Source: Candidatus Paraburkholderia kirkii (GTDB lineage Bacteria; Pseudomonadota; Gammaproteobacteria; Burkholderiales; Burkholderiaceae). From it: DNA of 64,000 bases. The first letter of the stretch is position 1. The number at the start of each line of letters is the position of its first letter. The notes under the pieces are model-generated. The model searched no databases. It was not told the DNA's origin and worked only from the letters and a program-made list of their open reading frames with translations. The position numbers and the translations under genes were made by a program. Positions 29,297 to 39,513 of the stretch are shown piece after piece. The stretch is from NCBI GenBank assembly GCA_001189345.1, contig LFKV01000001.1:1-64000 (forward strand). The letters run 5' to 3'.

Positions 29297-30085
29297 AGCT
29301 TGACGGTCGGCGGCTTGCGCCCGACGAAGCCGGCGATGTCCGCCAGCATCTGCTGCAGGGGGCAGGTTCTCGCCGCCCAGGATGTACCGCTCGCCGATCC
29401 TGCCGCGCTCCAGCGCGAGGAAATGCCCGTTCGCGACGTCGTCGACGTGCACGAGATTCAGGCCCGTATTGACGAACGCCGGAATCTTGCCCGTCGCCGC
29501 TTCGACGATGATGCGTCCGGTCGGCGTCGGGCGCACGTCGCGCGGGCCGATCGGCGTCGACGGATTGATGATCACCGCCGGCAGCGCGTCGTTCGCGACC
29601 ATGCGCTTGACCGCGCGCTCCGCCAGCACCTTGCTGCGCTTGTAGGTGCCGATGGTGCTCGCCGGGTCCGCGGGTCTGGTTTCATCGACGATCGCGCCCG
29701 AGCTCGTCACCTTGAGCGTCGCGATGCTGCTGGTATAGACGATGCGCTCGACGCCTTCGGCCAGCGCCGCGCGCATGGGGTCGCCTCGGTGCCTTCGAGG
29801 TTCGCGCGCTCGATCTCGCTCGGGTCCGGCGCCCAGATGCGGTAGTCGGCGGCGACGTGGAGGAGAAACCGCACGCCCTTGAGCGCGGCGCGCATCGACG
29901 CTTCGTCGCGCATGTCGCCGACGACGATCTCCGCATCCAGCGATTCGACGTTCTTGCGCGGGCTGGTGGCGCGCACGAGCACACGCACGTCGAAGCCGCG
30001 CTCGATGGCGAGCCGCGCGACCGCGGACCCGACGAATCCCGATGCGCCCGTGACGAGCACGCGAGAGCCTGGAAAAATCAGTCAT
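29297..30085 (-). pseudogene. hpnA: Hopanoid-associated sugar epimerase HpnA, frameshifted and 3'-truncated
   Basis: The ATG at 30085 follows GAGGTAACA and starts MTDFSRLS. A shift then leads to RVLVTGASGFVGSAVARLAI (Rossmann NAD motif) and VVGDMRDEASMRAALKGVRF. Another near 29785 leads to PMRAALAEGVERIVYTSSIA, TIGTYKRSKVLAERAVKRMV (YxxxK catalytic motif) and HVDDVANGHFLALERGRIGE. After FVGRKPPTVKLPR the hpnA sequence ends and joins icd, losing the last part of the protein. HpnA is an extended short-chain dehydrogenase/epimerase of hopanoid loci. Confidence 0.85.
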
Positions 30086-30252
30086 TGTTACCTCATTGAA
30101 AACGCTGGCGCGGCCGTTCTTCGTAACAACTGCCGCGCGGGAAAGCACGCCCCGAGGGGCTGCAAAGCCAGATGTGACAAGGGCTTGCGCCTCATGCTAT
30201 GGTCCGTGCCTTGCTGCCGGCGCGAGATCCGCGCAAAACTCGAACACAACCG

Positions 30253-33093
30253 GTGAACGATGCCTCAAGACACTCGAAATCTCTCTCCTGGACCTACTTC
30301 GCCATCGCGATCGCGCTTGTTGCCGTGTTCGCCATCGATCTGCTCACGCCGATGCGCGTCGCGGTCTGGGTGTTCTACGTGCTGCCGGTCGTGCTCTGCG
30401 TATGGGCGGACCGGCCGGCGGCGCCGATCGTCACCGCGGTCGCTTCGTCGCTGCTGATGATCGCGGGGTACGAATTCTCCTCCGCCGACCCGGGCGCGAG
30501 CCGCGAGGTGCTGCAGTTCAATCGTGCGATCGGCATTCTCGTGCTGCTCGTGCTCGCGGCGGTGGCGCACCTGTATATCAAATCGCGGCTCGCGGTACAA
30601 CGCACGACCTGGCTGCAGCAGGGCATCGTACAGCTCAGCCTGCAATTGCGCGGCGAGTAGTCGCTGGCTTCGATCGGCGCGAGCATCCTGCGTTCGATCG
30701 TTCCGTATCTGGGAAAGTTGGCGTCGTCTACGTGCTCGAAGGCGATGCGCTCGTGCGCGTCGCGGCCTGGGCGCTGCCGGACGAGGAGAGCGCGCCGCGC
30801 AGGATCGCGCGCGGCGAGGGGCTCGTGGGTCAGGCGATCGCGGATGCGCGCGTGCTCGAACTGCGCGACGCTTCCGCGCATTACCTGAGAACCGGTTCCG
30901 CGCTCGGCTCGGCGACCGCGTCGCGCGTCGTGATCGCGCCAGTCTACGCCGATGGCGAAGTGGCGGGCGCCGTCGAGCTCGGCTTCGTCGGCGGCGAAGG
31001 GCGCTTCGACGACGCCCGCACGCTGCTCGAAATGGCGTCGGAGCCGGTCGGCATGGCGCTGCGCTCCGCGCGCTATCGCGCGCGTCTCGTCGAGCTGCTC
31101 GAGGAGACGCTCTCGCGAAGCTGCTGCAGGACAACAAGCAGGGCAATCTGACCGACGAGCAGGTGCGCTATGCCGCGACGATCCACTCGTCGAACAGCGA
31201 CTTGCTCGCGCTCATCAACGACATTCTGGACCTGTCGAAGGTCGAGGCCGGGCAGATGGACGTGCAGTTCGCCCCCGCCGCCGTCGATTCGATTCTGGAG
31301 GCGCTCAGGCAATCCTTCGCGCCGGTCGCCGGGAACAAGGGCCTTGAATTCGCCACCGAGCATGGCGAGAATGTGCCGCAGTACTTCGTCACCGACAGTC
31401 AGCGGCTTCTCCAGGTGCTGCGCAACCTCCTGTCGAACGCGTTCAAGTTCACCGAGCGCGGCCGCGTGACGGTCGCGGTGGAACGCGCGGGGGACAACGC
31501 GCTGCGTTTCGAGGTGCGCGACACGGGCATCGGCATCGCGCGCTAGAAGCAGGACCTGATCTTCCAGGCGTTCCAGCAGGCCGACGGCACCACGAGCCGC
31601 AAGTACGGCGGCAGCGGCCTCGGACTCTCGATCTCGCGCGAGTTCTCGCGCCTGCTCGGCGGAACGGTCGGCGTGTCGAGCGAGCTGGGCAAGGGCAGCG
31701 TGTTCTCTGTGACGCTGCCGATCGCCGCGCGCGAAGGCACCGTCGCGGTCAAGCTCGAGACGATCGCCCATGCGAACGAGCCGGCGCCGGCCGGGGTCCA
31801 CCCGCCGCCTCCGGAGCTGGCACCCGCGCCGATGCGGACGCCTAGGCCCGTTCAGCCGCCCGCCGCGATGCCCGAGCCGGCCGTCATCGCCGACGACCGC
31901 GCTGACCGCAAGCCGTCCGGACCGCGTGATACTCGTCATCGAGGACAATCAGCTGTTCGCGCGGATTTTCTACGATCTCGCGCACGAGCTCGATTTCGAC
32001 TGCGTGCATGCGGCCACTGCGACGCAAGGTGTCGAGCTCGCGCGCTCGCTGCAGCCGAACGGCGTGCTGCTCGACATCGGCGGCCTGCCGGATCAGTCGG
32101 GACTCACGGTGCTCGAATGGCTGAAGCACGATCCGCTCACGCGCCATATTCCGATCCACATCGTTTCCGCGACCGATCACGCCGACGTCGCGCTGCATCT
32201 CGGCGTGATCGGCTACACGCTCAAGCCGAGCGCGCGCGACGAACTCGCGAACGCGATCCGCAAGCTCGAGGCGCGATCGTCGCAGGGCATGCGCCGCGTG
32301 CTCGTCGTGGAGGACGATCCGGCGCTGCGCCAGAGCATCCACGCGCTGCTCGCGAGCGAGACGGTGGCAATCGTGGAGGCGGGATCGATCGCCGAGGCGC
32401 TCGAGGAAATGCAGCGCGGCGTGTTCGATTGCGTCGTCATGGATCTCGCGCTGCCCGACGGCTCCGGCTACGAACTGCTCGAACGCGTGTCGATGAGCGG
32501 CGGGGCCACGTCGCCGCCGGTGATCGTCTATACGGGGCCGGCGGCTGTCGCAGGAAGAGGAGCAGCGGCTGCGCCGCTACTCGAAATCGATCATTATCAA
32601 GGGGGCGAAGTCGCCGGAGCGCCTGCTCGACGAAGTGACGCTCTTTCTGCACAGCGTCGAGAGCGCGCTGCTGCCGGAACAGCAGCGCATGCTGCGCGCC
32701 GCGCGCCAGCGCGACGACGTGTTCGAAGGCCGCACGATCCTGCTGGCGGAGGACGACGTGCGCAACATCTTCGCGCTGTCGCGCGTGATCGAGCCGCTGG
32801 GCGCGACGCTCGAGATCGCGCGCAACGGACGCGAGGCGCTGGAGGCGCTCGCGCGCCGCAGCGACATCGATCTCGTTGATGGACGTGATGTGCCCGAGAT
32901 GGACGGCCTGACCGCCATGATGGAGATTCGCAAGCAGGCGGAGCATGTGCGCCTGCCGATCATTGTGCTGACGGCGAAGGCGGTGCCGAGCGACCGCCAG
33001 AAATGTCTCGAAGCGGGTGCGGACGACTACATATCCAAGCCCATCGACGTGGATAAGCTCGTCTCACTGTGCCGCGTGTGGTCGCGCCAGTGA
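30253..33093 (+). pseudogene. GAF-domain hybrid histidine kinase with three receivers, multiply broken
   Basis: Order of parts: membrane helices (WTYFAIAIALVAVFAIDLLT...), TAG at 30658-30660 in LRGE*SLASIGA, a shift near 30715, GAF domain (GVVYVLEGDALVRVAAWALP, VVIAPVYADGEVAGAVELGF), a deletion at about 31105-31115, kinase core (LLALINDILDLSKVEAGQMD), TAG at 31543-31545, G-box [20 protein letters not shown], a shift near 31920, receiver 1, receiver 2 ([14 protein letters not shown]), a shift near 32545 and receiver 3 (ILLAEDDVRNIFALSR). The coiled coil and the H-box with the phospho-His are gone. Start chosen at GTG 30253. It heads the cheR-cheB-kinase cluster. Confidence 0.85.
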
Positions 33094-33113
33094 CGACCGG
33101 ACCGACCTCTCAG

Positions 33114-33937
33114 ATGAACGACAGCAGGCACGAGGAAGAAGCGGCGTTCCACATCGAACTGAAGCTGATTCTGGAAGCGATCTACTTGCGATATCAGGAC
33201 GACTTCCGGCACTACTCCGTGAGTTCGCTGAGAAGGCGGCTCGCGCAGGCGGTGCACGATTTCGGCGTGCCCACGCTTTCGCAGTTGCAGGAACGCATCT
33301 GCGCGACCCGGCGTTGTTCGCGCGGCTGTTCCAGTACCCCACCGTGCAGGTGAGCGAGATGTTCCGCGACCCGCAGTATTTCCGCGCGATCCGCGAGCAG
33401 GTGGTGCCGATTCTGCAGACCTATCCATCGATCAAGGTATGGGTCGCGGGATGTAGCAGCGGCGAGGAGCTGTGGTCGCTCGCGGTGATGTTCGCCGAGG
33501 AGAAGATCGCGGATCGCACCGTGTTCTACGCGACCGATATCAACGCCGAAGCGTTGCGCCAGGCCGAAAGCGGCATTTATCCGCTCGAGTGCATGGCGGG
33601 CTTCAGCCAGAACTATCTGGCGGCGGGCGGCAAGCGTTCGCTCTCCGACTACTATCACGCGGTCTACGGCGCGGCGAAGTTCTCGCAGACGCCCAAGTCG
33701 CGCGTCGTGTTCGCGGATCACAGCCTTGCCACCGACAGCGTGTTTCTGGAAGCGCATCTCGTATCGTGCCGCAATGTGCTGATCCGTTTCGACCGCGCGC
33801 TGCAGGACCGCGCGCTCGGCCTCTTCAGCAATTCACTCGTGCGGCGCGGGTTTCTCGGTCTGGGCAGCAAGGAGAGCCTGCGCTTTTCGAAGTTCGCGGA
33901 CTTCAATCCGCGCGAGCGGCTCTATCAGAAGGTGTGA
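33114..33937 (+). pseudogene. CheR-type protein-glutamate methyltransferase, one frameshift
   Basis: The ATG at 33114 begins MNDSRHEEEAAFHIELKLIL and the N-terminal CheR helix bundle (YQDDFRHYSVSSLRRRLAQA). At about 33297 the frame shifts and continues LFQYPTVQVSEMFRDPQYFR, the SAM-binding IKVWVAGCSSGEELWSLAVM, TVFYATDINAEALRQAESGI and VSCRNVLIRFDRALQDRALG, ending at 33937. Such stand-alone CheR proteins accompany hybrid kinases and methylate a sensor. One indel separates it from an intact protein of about 274 residues. Confidence 0.85.
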
Positions 33938-33939
33938 CG

Positions 33940-34454
33940 ATGAACACCTCATTCGACGCGCAACGCATCGGGGCCATCGTGATCGGCGCATCGGCGGGCG
34001 GCGTCGAGGGCTCAACCAGTTGCTGCCCGTGCTGCCGAAGACGTTCGCGCCGCCGGTGCTCGTCGTCGTGCACGTGCGGCAGGGGCAGCCGAGCCTGTTG
34101 CCGGGGCTGTTCGCGCCGCGCTGCGCGCTCGCCATCGAGGAGTCGTTCGACAAGGACGAGATCGCGCCGGGCGCGGTGTATTTCGCGCCGCCGGGTTATC
34201 CATGCTGGTCGAGGCGGAAGGCGGCACGGCGCCGTCGATCGCGCTCTCGGTCGATCTGCCGGTGCGCTTCTCCAAGCTGTCGGTGGACGTGCTGTTCGAA
34301 TCGGCGGCGCATGCGTACGGCGAGCGGCTGCTCGGCATCGTGCTGTCCGGCGCGAACGACGACGGCGCCCGCGGCGCGCGCGATTCGCGATGCGGCTCAC
34401 GCAGTGCATCGACCGCAGGCAATGAAAAAAGCAAGGCAAGGAGTCACCATATGA
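33940..34454 (+). pseudogene. CheB-type methylesterase domain, frameshifts and C-terminal deletion
   Basis: The start at 33940 gives MNTSFDAQRIGAIVIGASAG, with the active-site Ser in GASAGG. Shifts occur near 34010 and 34200. The blocks VVVHVRQGQPSLLPGLF, DKDEIAPGAVYFAPPGYP and LFESAAHAYGERLLGIVLSG follow, then the catalytic SGANDDGA motif. Just after it about 30 residues appear deleted; the residual end HAVHRPQAM with stop at 34452-34454 lies in a different frame. In the current frame the protein reads straight into the next gene. Confidence 0.8.
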
Positions 34455-35590
34455 CCCAACTCATCCACGTGCTGATCGTCGACGACATCCGCAACAACAT
34501 CACGGCGCTCGAAGCGTCGCTCGCGCGGCCGGATTTGTTGGTGCTGAAGGCCGAATCGGGGCCCGCCGTGCTCGAGCTGCTGCTCAAGCACGAAGTCGCG
34601 CTCGCGATTCTCGACGTCAACATGCCCGGCATGGACGGGTTCGAACTCGCCGAGCTGATGCGCGGCAGCCCGCGCACCGCGCACGTGCCGATCATCTTTC
34701 TCACGGCGACGGCGCAGGACGCGAGCCGCACGTTCCGCGGCTACGAAGCCGGCGCGGTGGATTTTCTCTACAAGCCGTTCGACTCGCGCATCCTGAACTC
34801 GAAGGTCGACGTGTTCATCCAGATGGAGCGCCAGAAGCAGCAGCTCGCGACGCAGCTCGCCACGGTGCAGCAACTGCTCGATGCGCACGAGATGCTGATG
34901 GCCGTGCTCGGTCACGATCTGCGCACGCCGCTGTCGGCGGTGATCACGTCGGCGGAATATCTCGCGCGCTTCGTGCCGGACGAGAACGTCGCGAACATCG
35001 GCACGCGCATCAAGTCGAGCGGCATGCGCATGGTGCGCATGGTCGATCAGTTGCTGAATCTCGCGCGCCTGCGCGGCGGTCGCGTGACCTTGCAGCCGCG
35101 CGCAGTGGAGCTGACGACGCTCGCGAAGAACATCGTCGACGAGTACGAGGCGCGCGTCGGCAAGGGGCGCACCTCCCTGCTGCACCAGGGCGACACGCTG
35201 CTGCAGGGCGACGGCGACCTGCTCTCGCAGGTATTCTCGAACCTCATCGGCAACGCGCTGCAACACGGGCTGGAAGGCTCGGCGATCCAGGTGCGACTGG
35301 ACGGCGGGGGCGAGGACGTGACCATCGCCGTGTAGAACGCCGGCGAGATTCCCGCCGACGTCCTGCCGACGATCTTCGCGCCGTATCGCTTGGGCCGGCG
35401 CCAGCTCGAATCGAGCGGCCTGGGACTCGGGCTCTACATCACGCGCGAAATCGCGCAGATGCACGGCGGCGACGTCAGGGCGCGCTCGACGTCCGAAGCG
35501 GGCATGGTCTTCGAAGTGACGCTGCCGCGTGTGCCGCGGCCGCGCGCGGGCGAGTGCGCCGAGACGGCCCAGCCATTCCGCCTGAGCTGA
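34451..35590 (+). pseudogene. Receiver-histidine kinase hybrid, TAG in the ATPase domain
   Basis: The ATG at 34451 overlaps the original cheB stop (ATGA). Receiver domain: IHVLIVDDIRNNITALEASL, phospho-Asp in LAILDVNMPGMDGFELAELM, Lys in YKPFDSRI. HisKA: MLMAVLGHDLRTPLSAVITS with the phospho-His. HATPase: LLSQVFSNLIGNALQHGLEG (N-box), then TAG at 35333-35335 before NAGEIPADVLPTIFAPYRLG, then SSGLGLGLYITREIAQMHGG (G-box). The stop probably replaced a Gln or similar codon. It removes the last 85 residues, so catalysis is unlikely. Confidence 0.85.
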
Positions 35591-35652
35591 CACGCTCGCG
35601 GCCGGTCGTGTCTACAATGCGGCCTGTGAACGACGAACGAAGGGAGTGCGCG

Positions 35653-35953
35653 ATGTCCGGCCCGGATCTGGACACGAGGATCGAAACCTATTACGTGCGC
35701 GTGCGAGGCGTCGTCCAGGGTGTCGGCTTCCGGCATCACACGGTGGGTGCGGCGCGCGCATGCGCTCGGCGTGCGCGGCTGGGTCGCCAATCTCGACGAC
35801 GGCTCCGTCGAGGCGGTCATTCAGAGGGCGCCGCCAACCAGGTCGACCTGATGCTCGAATGGCTGCGACGCGGCCCCCGCATGCCCGCGTCACCGATTTA
35901 TTCAGCGAAGAGCGCCACGTCGAAAGCGCTACGAGCGCTTCGAGCAGCACTAG
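35653..35953 (+). pseudogene. acyP: Acylphosphatase, frameshifted
   Basis: The ATG at 35653 gives TYYVRVRGVVQGVGFRHHTV with the acylphosphatase active-site Arg in GVVQGVGFR. The continuation HALGVRGWVANLDDGSVEAV, including the Asn of WVAN, lies in another frame. A third frame carries the tail DLFSEERHVES...RYERFEQH to TAG at 35951-35953. Two indels break the roughly 98-residue enzyme, which hydrolyses acyl phosphates. Its 3' end meets egtD with one base between stops. Confidence 0.85.
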
Positions 35954-35954
35954 C

Positions 35955-36923
35955 TCATCGCGCTACCAGCAGGCTCTCCGCGAACTGCCATTCCTCGTCG
36001 CGCCACTGATGCGTGCATTCGAAGCCCGCGTCGGCGGCGATCGGCGCGACTTCCCCGGTCGCGTACTTGTGGCTGCTTTCGGTCCAGATCGTCTCGCCCT
36101 CGCGGAACTCGACGCGCAGGTCCGCATCGCGCACGCGAACGGAAAGCGCGCGCTTCGCGCGCAAATGCATCTCGATGCTGCGTGCATCGGGGTTGAAGCG
36201 CGCGACATGCTCGAAGGCGTCGAGCGGAAAATCGCCGCCCAGTTCGCGGTTGATGCGCGCGAGCACGTTCAGATTGAACGCGGCGGTGACGCCGATCGGG
36301 TCGTCATATGCGGCGATCAGGATCGGCAGCGGCTTGATGAGATCCGTGCCGAGCAAAAGCGCGTCGCTGGGCTGGAGCATGCCGCGAATCGAGCGCAGAA
36401 ACTTCGTCGCCGCGAGCCGCGCGAAGTTGCCGATCGTGCTGCCGAGAAACAGCACGAGGAGCCTTTCGCCTGCTTTGCGCTTCGAGCTGACCTCCGACAG
36501 CCCCGTGAGATAATCGCGCTCGTGCCCGACGATCGACACGCGCTCGATGTCGCTCAGCTCGCGGTGGCACAGCTGCAAGGCGGTGCGCGAAATTTCAATC
36601 GGATGGTAAGCGGTGGGCTGCTTTTTACACAGCGCTTCAAGAATGCGGCGCGTCTTGCGGCCGCTGCCGCTGCCCAGCTCCGCGACCTTCACGTCGCCCG
36701 GCATGGCCGCGACGATGTCCGTCGCATGGTCCTTCAGCACGCGTTCCTCGGCGCGCGTCACGCCGTATTCGGGCAATGCGGTGATCACCTCGAAGAGGGC
36801 GGAACCCACTTCGTCATACAGATACATCGAGGGCAATTCTTTCTGCGGATGCTTGCGGAGACCGGCGTGGACGACCTCTGCGAAGGCGTTGGAAAAGCGG
36901 GGCGACAAGGCTGGTTGAGTCAT
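35955..36923 (-). CDS. egtD: L-histidine N(alpha)-methyltransferase (EgtD)
   Basis: EgtD trimethylates histidine to hercynine in ergothioneine synthesis. The 322-residue protein begins MTQPALSPRFSNAFAEVVHA and has LPEYGVTRAEERVLKDHATD, the SAM-binding VAELGSGSGRKTRRILEAL, AYHPIEISRTALQLC, LLVLFLGSTIGNFARLAATK and LLGTDLIKPLPILIAAYDDP. GGAGACGTC precedes the ATG. The frame is unbroken. EgtB, the usual operon partner, is not upstream; the 420 bases before it are non-coding. Confidence 0.9.
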   Translation of the reverse strand: MTQPALSPRFSNAFAEVVHAGLRKHPQKELPSMYLYDEVGSALFEVITALPEYGVTRAEERVLKDHATDIVAAMPGDVKVAELGSGSGRKTRRILEALCKKQPTAYHPIEISRTALQLCHRELSDIERVSIVGHERDYLTGLSEVSSKRKAGERLLVLFLGSTIGNFARLAATKFLRSIRGMLQPSDALLLGTDLIKPLPILIAAYDDPIGVTAAFNLNVLARINRELGGDFPLDAFEHVARFNPDARSIEMHLRAKRALSVRVRDADLRVEFREGETIWTESSHKYATGEVAPIAADAGFECTHQWRDEEWQFAESLLVAR

Positions 36924-37343
36924 GACGTCTCCATCGATGCGGCGTTTTCTTCGCGCGCCGCCGCTGAAAGCGACGGCGTACGGCGCCTGATGCTGCGGAT
37001 GCAACGACGTGAGCGGCGGATGATCGCGCGTAGCGCCGCTCGGACTTCGGGAGAGGACCGGCGGCGAGCGCCGGACTTCCCAGGGTCGCCGATCGTCGTG
37101 ACCGGCGAAAGACAGTGCTGGACAACTCAGAACCACCGTGCGAGAGAAAGTTCACGCGGGGTTCATGCCGCAATGCGAAGCGTGAAGGGAGCAAAAAGGG
37201 GAGCAAAAAGCGGGCACGCCCGGAAAATGCGTTTGAAACGGATCTTGAAAAACGGGGGCAAGGTCCGTTTAGAATGCGCCATTCCTGGCAGTTTCCATTG
37301 AGTCCGGCTCGCGTTCCACCTTCAGCGCTTCGCGCCACATTTG
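36924..37343. other. Divergent intergenic region between egtD and rarD
   Basis: No gene is recognised. The expected egtB partner of egtD is absent. A tandem of GGGAGCAAAAAG-like units lies near 37188-37212. Promoters for both flanking genes should be here. Confidence 0.5.
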
Positions 37344-38321
37344 ATGAATCAGCATGACCTGGGACGCGGCATCGCGCTGTCCGTCGCCGCTTCCGCGCTT
37401 TTTGCGCTCATGTCCTGCTACACGAAATGGCTCGCGCCGCTCGATGGGCTCGACATCTTCGCGTGGCGCATCGTCTGGACGCTGCCCGGCGCGCTCGCGC
37501 TCGTCGCGCTGCGAAGCCGCTGGCCGCAATTATGCGCGCTCGTTTCGAAGCTCGCCAAAACGCCGCAGCTGCTGCTGGCGTTCGCCGTCGCCGCGGCCTT
37601 GCTCGGCCTGCAACTGTGGATCTTTCCGTGGGCGCCGCTGCACGGACGGGCGCTCGAAGTCTCGCTCGGCTATTTCCTCTTGCCGCTCGCGATGGTGTTG
37701 CTCGGGCGCTTCCATTACGGCGAGCGCCTCGACGGATTTCAGTGGGCGGGTGTCGCCGTGGCCGCGGCGGGCGTCGCGCACGAGCTCATCGTCACGCATG
37801 CGTTCGCGTGGCCGACGCTCGTGGTGGTGCTCGGCTATCCGCCGTACTTCGTGATCCGGCGGCGGCTCAATGCCGATCCGCTGGTGTCGTTCGCCGTGGA
37901 GATCACGCTGATTGCACCCGTCGCACTGATCATGCTGTTCGTGCGCGGCTCGTTCGCGGAAGTCGCGGGCGCGCCGCATCTGTGGCTTCTGATTTTGCCC
38001 GGCCTCGGCGCATTGAGCACGGTCGCGCTCGCGTCTTATCTGCGCGCGAGCCGCCATCTGCCGCTCGCGTTCTTCGGCATTCTCGGTTACGTGGAGCCGG
38101 TGCTGCTGGTGGGCGTTGCCGTGCTGCTGCTGGGCGAACCGTTTTCAGCGCGGCAACTCGGCACCTACGTGCCGATCTGGATCGCGGTCGTGCTGACGGG
38201 CGTGCATAGCGCGCGTCTCCTGATGCGCACGCGTTCGCGCGAGGCGGCGTTGCCGATGAGCGAGCATCATGCGAGCGTCGAGCATGAAACGGTCGCGGAG
38301 GAAGTCGAGCGCGTGGAGTGA
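37344..38321 (+). CDS. rarD: RarD-type EamA permease
   Basis: The 325-residue protein has ten predicted membrane helices: GIALSVAASALFALMSCYTK, FAWRIVWTLPGALALVAL, EVSLGYFLLPLAMVLLGRF and FGILGYVEPVLLVGVAVLLL. The pattern fits the RarD subgroup of drug/metabolite (EamA) transporters, inner-membrane exporters of unknown substrate. The ATG at 37344 is used. The C-terminal tail is longer than usual (SREAALPMSEHHAS...) and overlaps the Mpo1-like frame on the other strand. Intact. Confidence 0.88.
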   Translation: MNQHDLGRGIALSVAASALFALMSCYTKWLAPLDGLDIFAWRIVWTLPGALALVALRSRWPQLCALVSKLAKTPQLLLAFAVAAALLGLQLWIFPWAPLHGRALEVSLGYFLLPLAMVLLGRFHYGERLDGFQWAGVAVAAAGVAHELIVTHAFAWPTLVVVLGYPPYFVIRRRLNADPLVSFAVEITLIAPVALIMLFVRGSFAEVAGAPHLWLLILPGLGALSTVALASYLRASRHLPLAFFGILGYVEPVLLVGVAVLLLGEPFSARQLGTYVPIWIAVVLTGVHSARLLMRTRSREAALPMSEHHASVEHETVAEEVERVE

Positions 38322-38829
38322 TCAGCGCGCGGCGCGCGCGCCTGAATGGCATCGTGAAGATCGCGCCTGAGCCCGAGTCCGGACAGAAGCTCCACGAGGA
38401 TGAAGAGCGGCCCGATCAGAAGCCCGATGATGTCGTCGACGAACGCGGGCTTGCGATGTTCATAGCGAACGTGCCCGATGAACTGGAATATCCAGCCGCT
38501 CACGAACATGCCGATGCCGATCGCGAGCCAGATCGACGTGGCGCGCGAGGCCGCCCAATCTCCGAACGCCGCGCTCAGCGCGGATACGATACCCATGCCA
38601 ATGCCGAGCGGCACGTCGAGCCGGAGAGATAGTAGAGGGTGGCGAGCGCGAACAGCAGCCATGCCGGCGTGAGCGTGAACGCACCCGAAAGGACCGGCCA
38701 TGCGGGACGGCTCAGCAGCGCGGCGATCGCGAGCACGATGAGCGGAATGCCGACGAAGTGCGTGGCGACGTTGCGTCTGTCGCGATGATATTCGGCGTAT
38801 TGCGACAGATGATCGGTCAGCGTGCGCAT
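38267..38829 (-). pseudogene. Mpo1-like (DUF962/YGL010w family) membrane protein, one frameshift
   Basis: The ATG at 38829 gives MRTLTDHLSQYAEYHRDRRN, then VATHFVGIPLIVLAIAALLS, the family start with conserved HxxxxN-type region. The frame shifts at about 38620 and continues IWLAIGIGMFVSGWIFQFIG and HRKPAFVDDIIGLLIGPLFI, also typical (IGHxxxE.R.PA). The frame ends at 38267 inside the rarD 3' end, though the natural stop may lie a little earlier. Mpo1 in yeast is a dioxygenase acting on 2-hydroxy fatty acids; bacterial roles are unknown. Confidence 0.8.
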
Positions 38830-38936
38830 GGCGAGTGTCTCCTTCGTGTTCTTTTATTCCACGAATGATAAGCTGCGTGTCGGCATCGGCAAGTAGAGCG
38901 TTTCCTTTAGCGTGCCGGAATCGCGGCCGGCAAAGG

Positions 38937-38963
38937 AAAAAGCGAGCCCGCAGGCTCGCTTTT
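38937..38963. terminator. Terminator hairpin, bidirectional
   Basis: AAAAGCGAGCC-CGCA-GGCTCGCTTTT forms an 8-bp GC stem extended by A/T pairs, with a T run on either strand. It lies just downstream of the small minus-strand frame at 38986-39115. Confidence 0.88.
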
Positions 38964-38985
38964 GATCGAACGCACCGGAATGTCG

Positions 38986-39115
38986 TTATGCAATGCCCGG
39001 TGCGCGATGCGAATGACGTCGGCCTCCCTTGCTGCTTCGCCGCGTCGACCTTCGCATCGACGGCCGCTTTGTTTGCGTCGCTTTGTGCCTCGACTTTCTC
39101 CTTGTCGGCCTTCAT
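38986..39115 (-). pseudogene. Small Lys/Ala/Asp-rich helical protein, frame disturbed
   Basis: An ATG at 39115 with an AGGAAAACTC site begins MKADKEKVEAQSDANKAAVD and AKVDAAKQQ, a charged helix. No stop occurs before the terminator at 38963 in this frame; another frame ends at 38986-38988. The protein was probably about 40-60 residues and has lost its proper end through an indel. Function unknown. Confidence 0.4.
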
Positions 39116-39119
39116 TTGA

Positions 39120-39513
39120 GTTTTCCTGTGTCGGTCGCCGCGGTTTGCGCGGATACCGTAGCTTTAACCGTGAAAACGCCGAATCCACGGATAGTGTTGA
39201 CGTTCTTCCGGTGACAAACGGTAACCAGTCGCGAACAAATGAAACGGCGTCCGGTAAGAGCGGCCGGGTGCTTCAAGCGTCTCGACGCGCGTTACCGGAC
39301 GTGCGGGAAAGTTGTTACGGTTTAGCGAATTCGATTCGATTTGTAACCATGCTCAGTGTAATTCGGTATCCGAACTGAAAACTCCACGTCACGCATTTCG
39401 GGCATCCCATTTGTAAGCATTGAAATGCACGGTTACCAACTGCAGCACTTATTTCTTAGCCGGCTGCTTAAGACGAGTCCCATGAACCCGGTCAACGGGA
39501 AATGGAGAAGCTC
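39120..39513. other. Non-coding stretch before the small exported proteins
   Basis: No gene seen in 394 bases. The stretch 39300-39430 is less GC-rich and includes likely promoter sequence for the gene at 39514. Confidence 0.45.
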
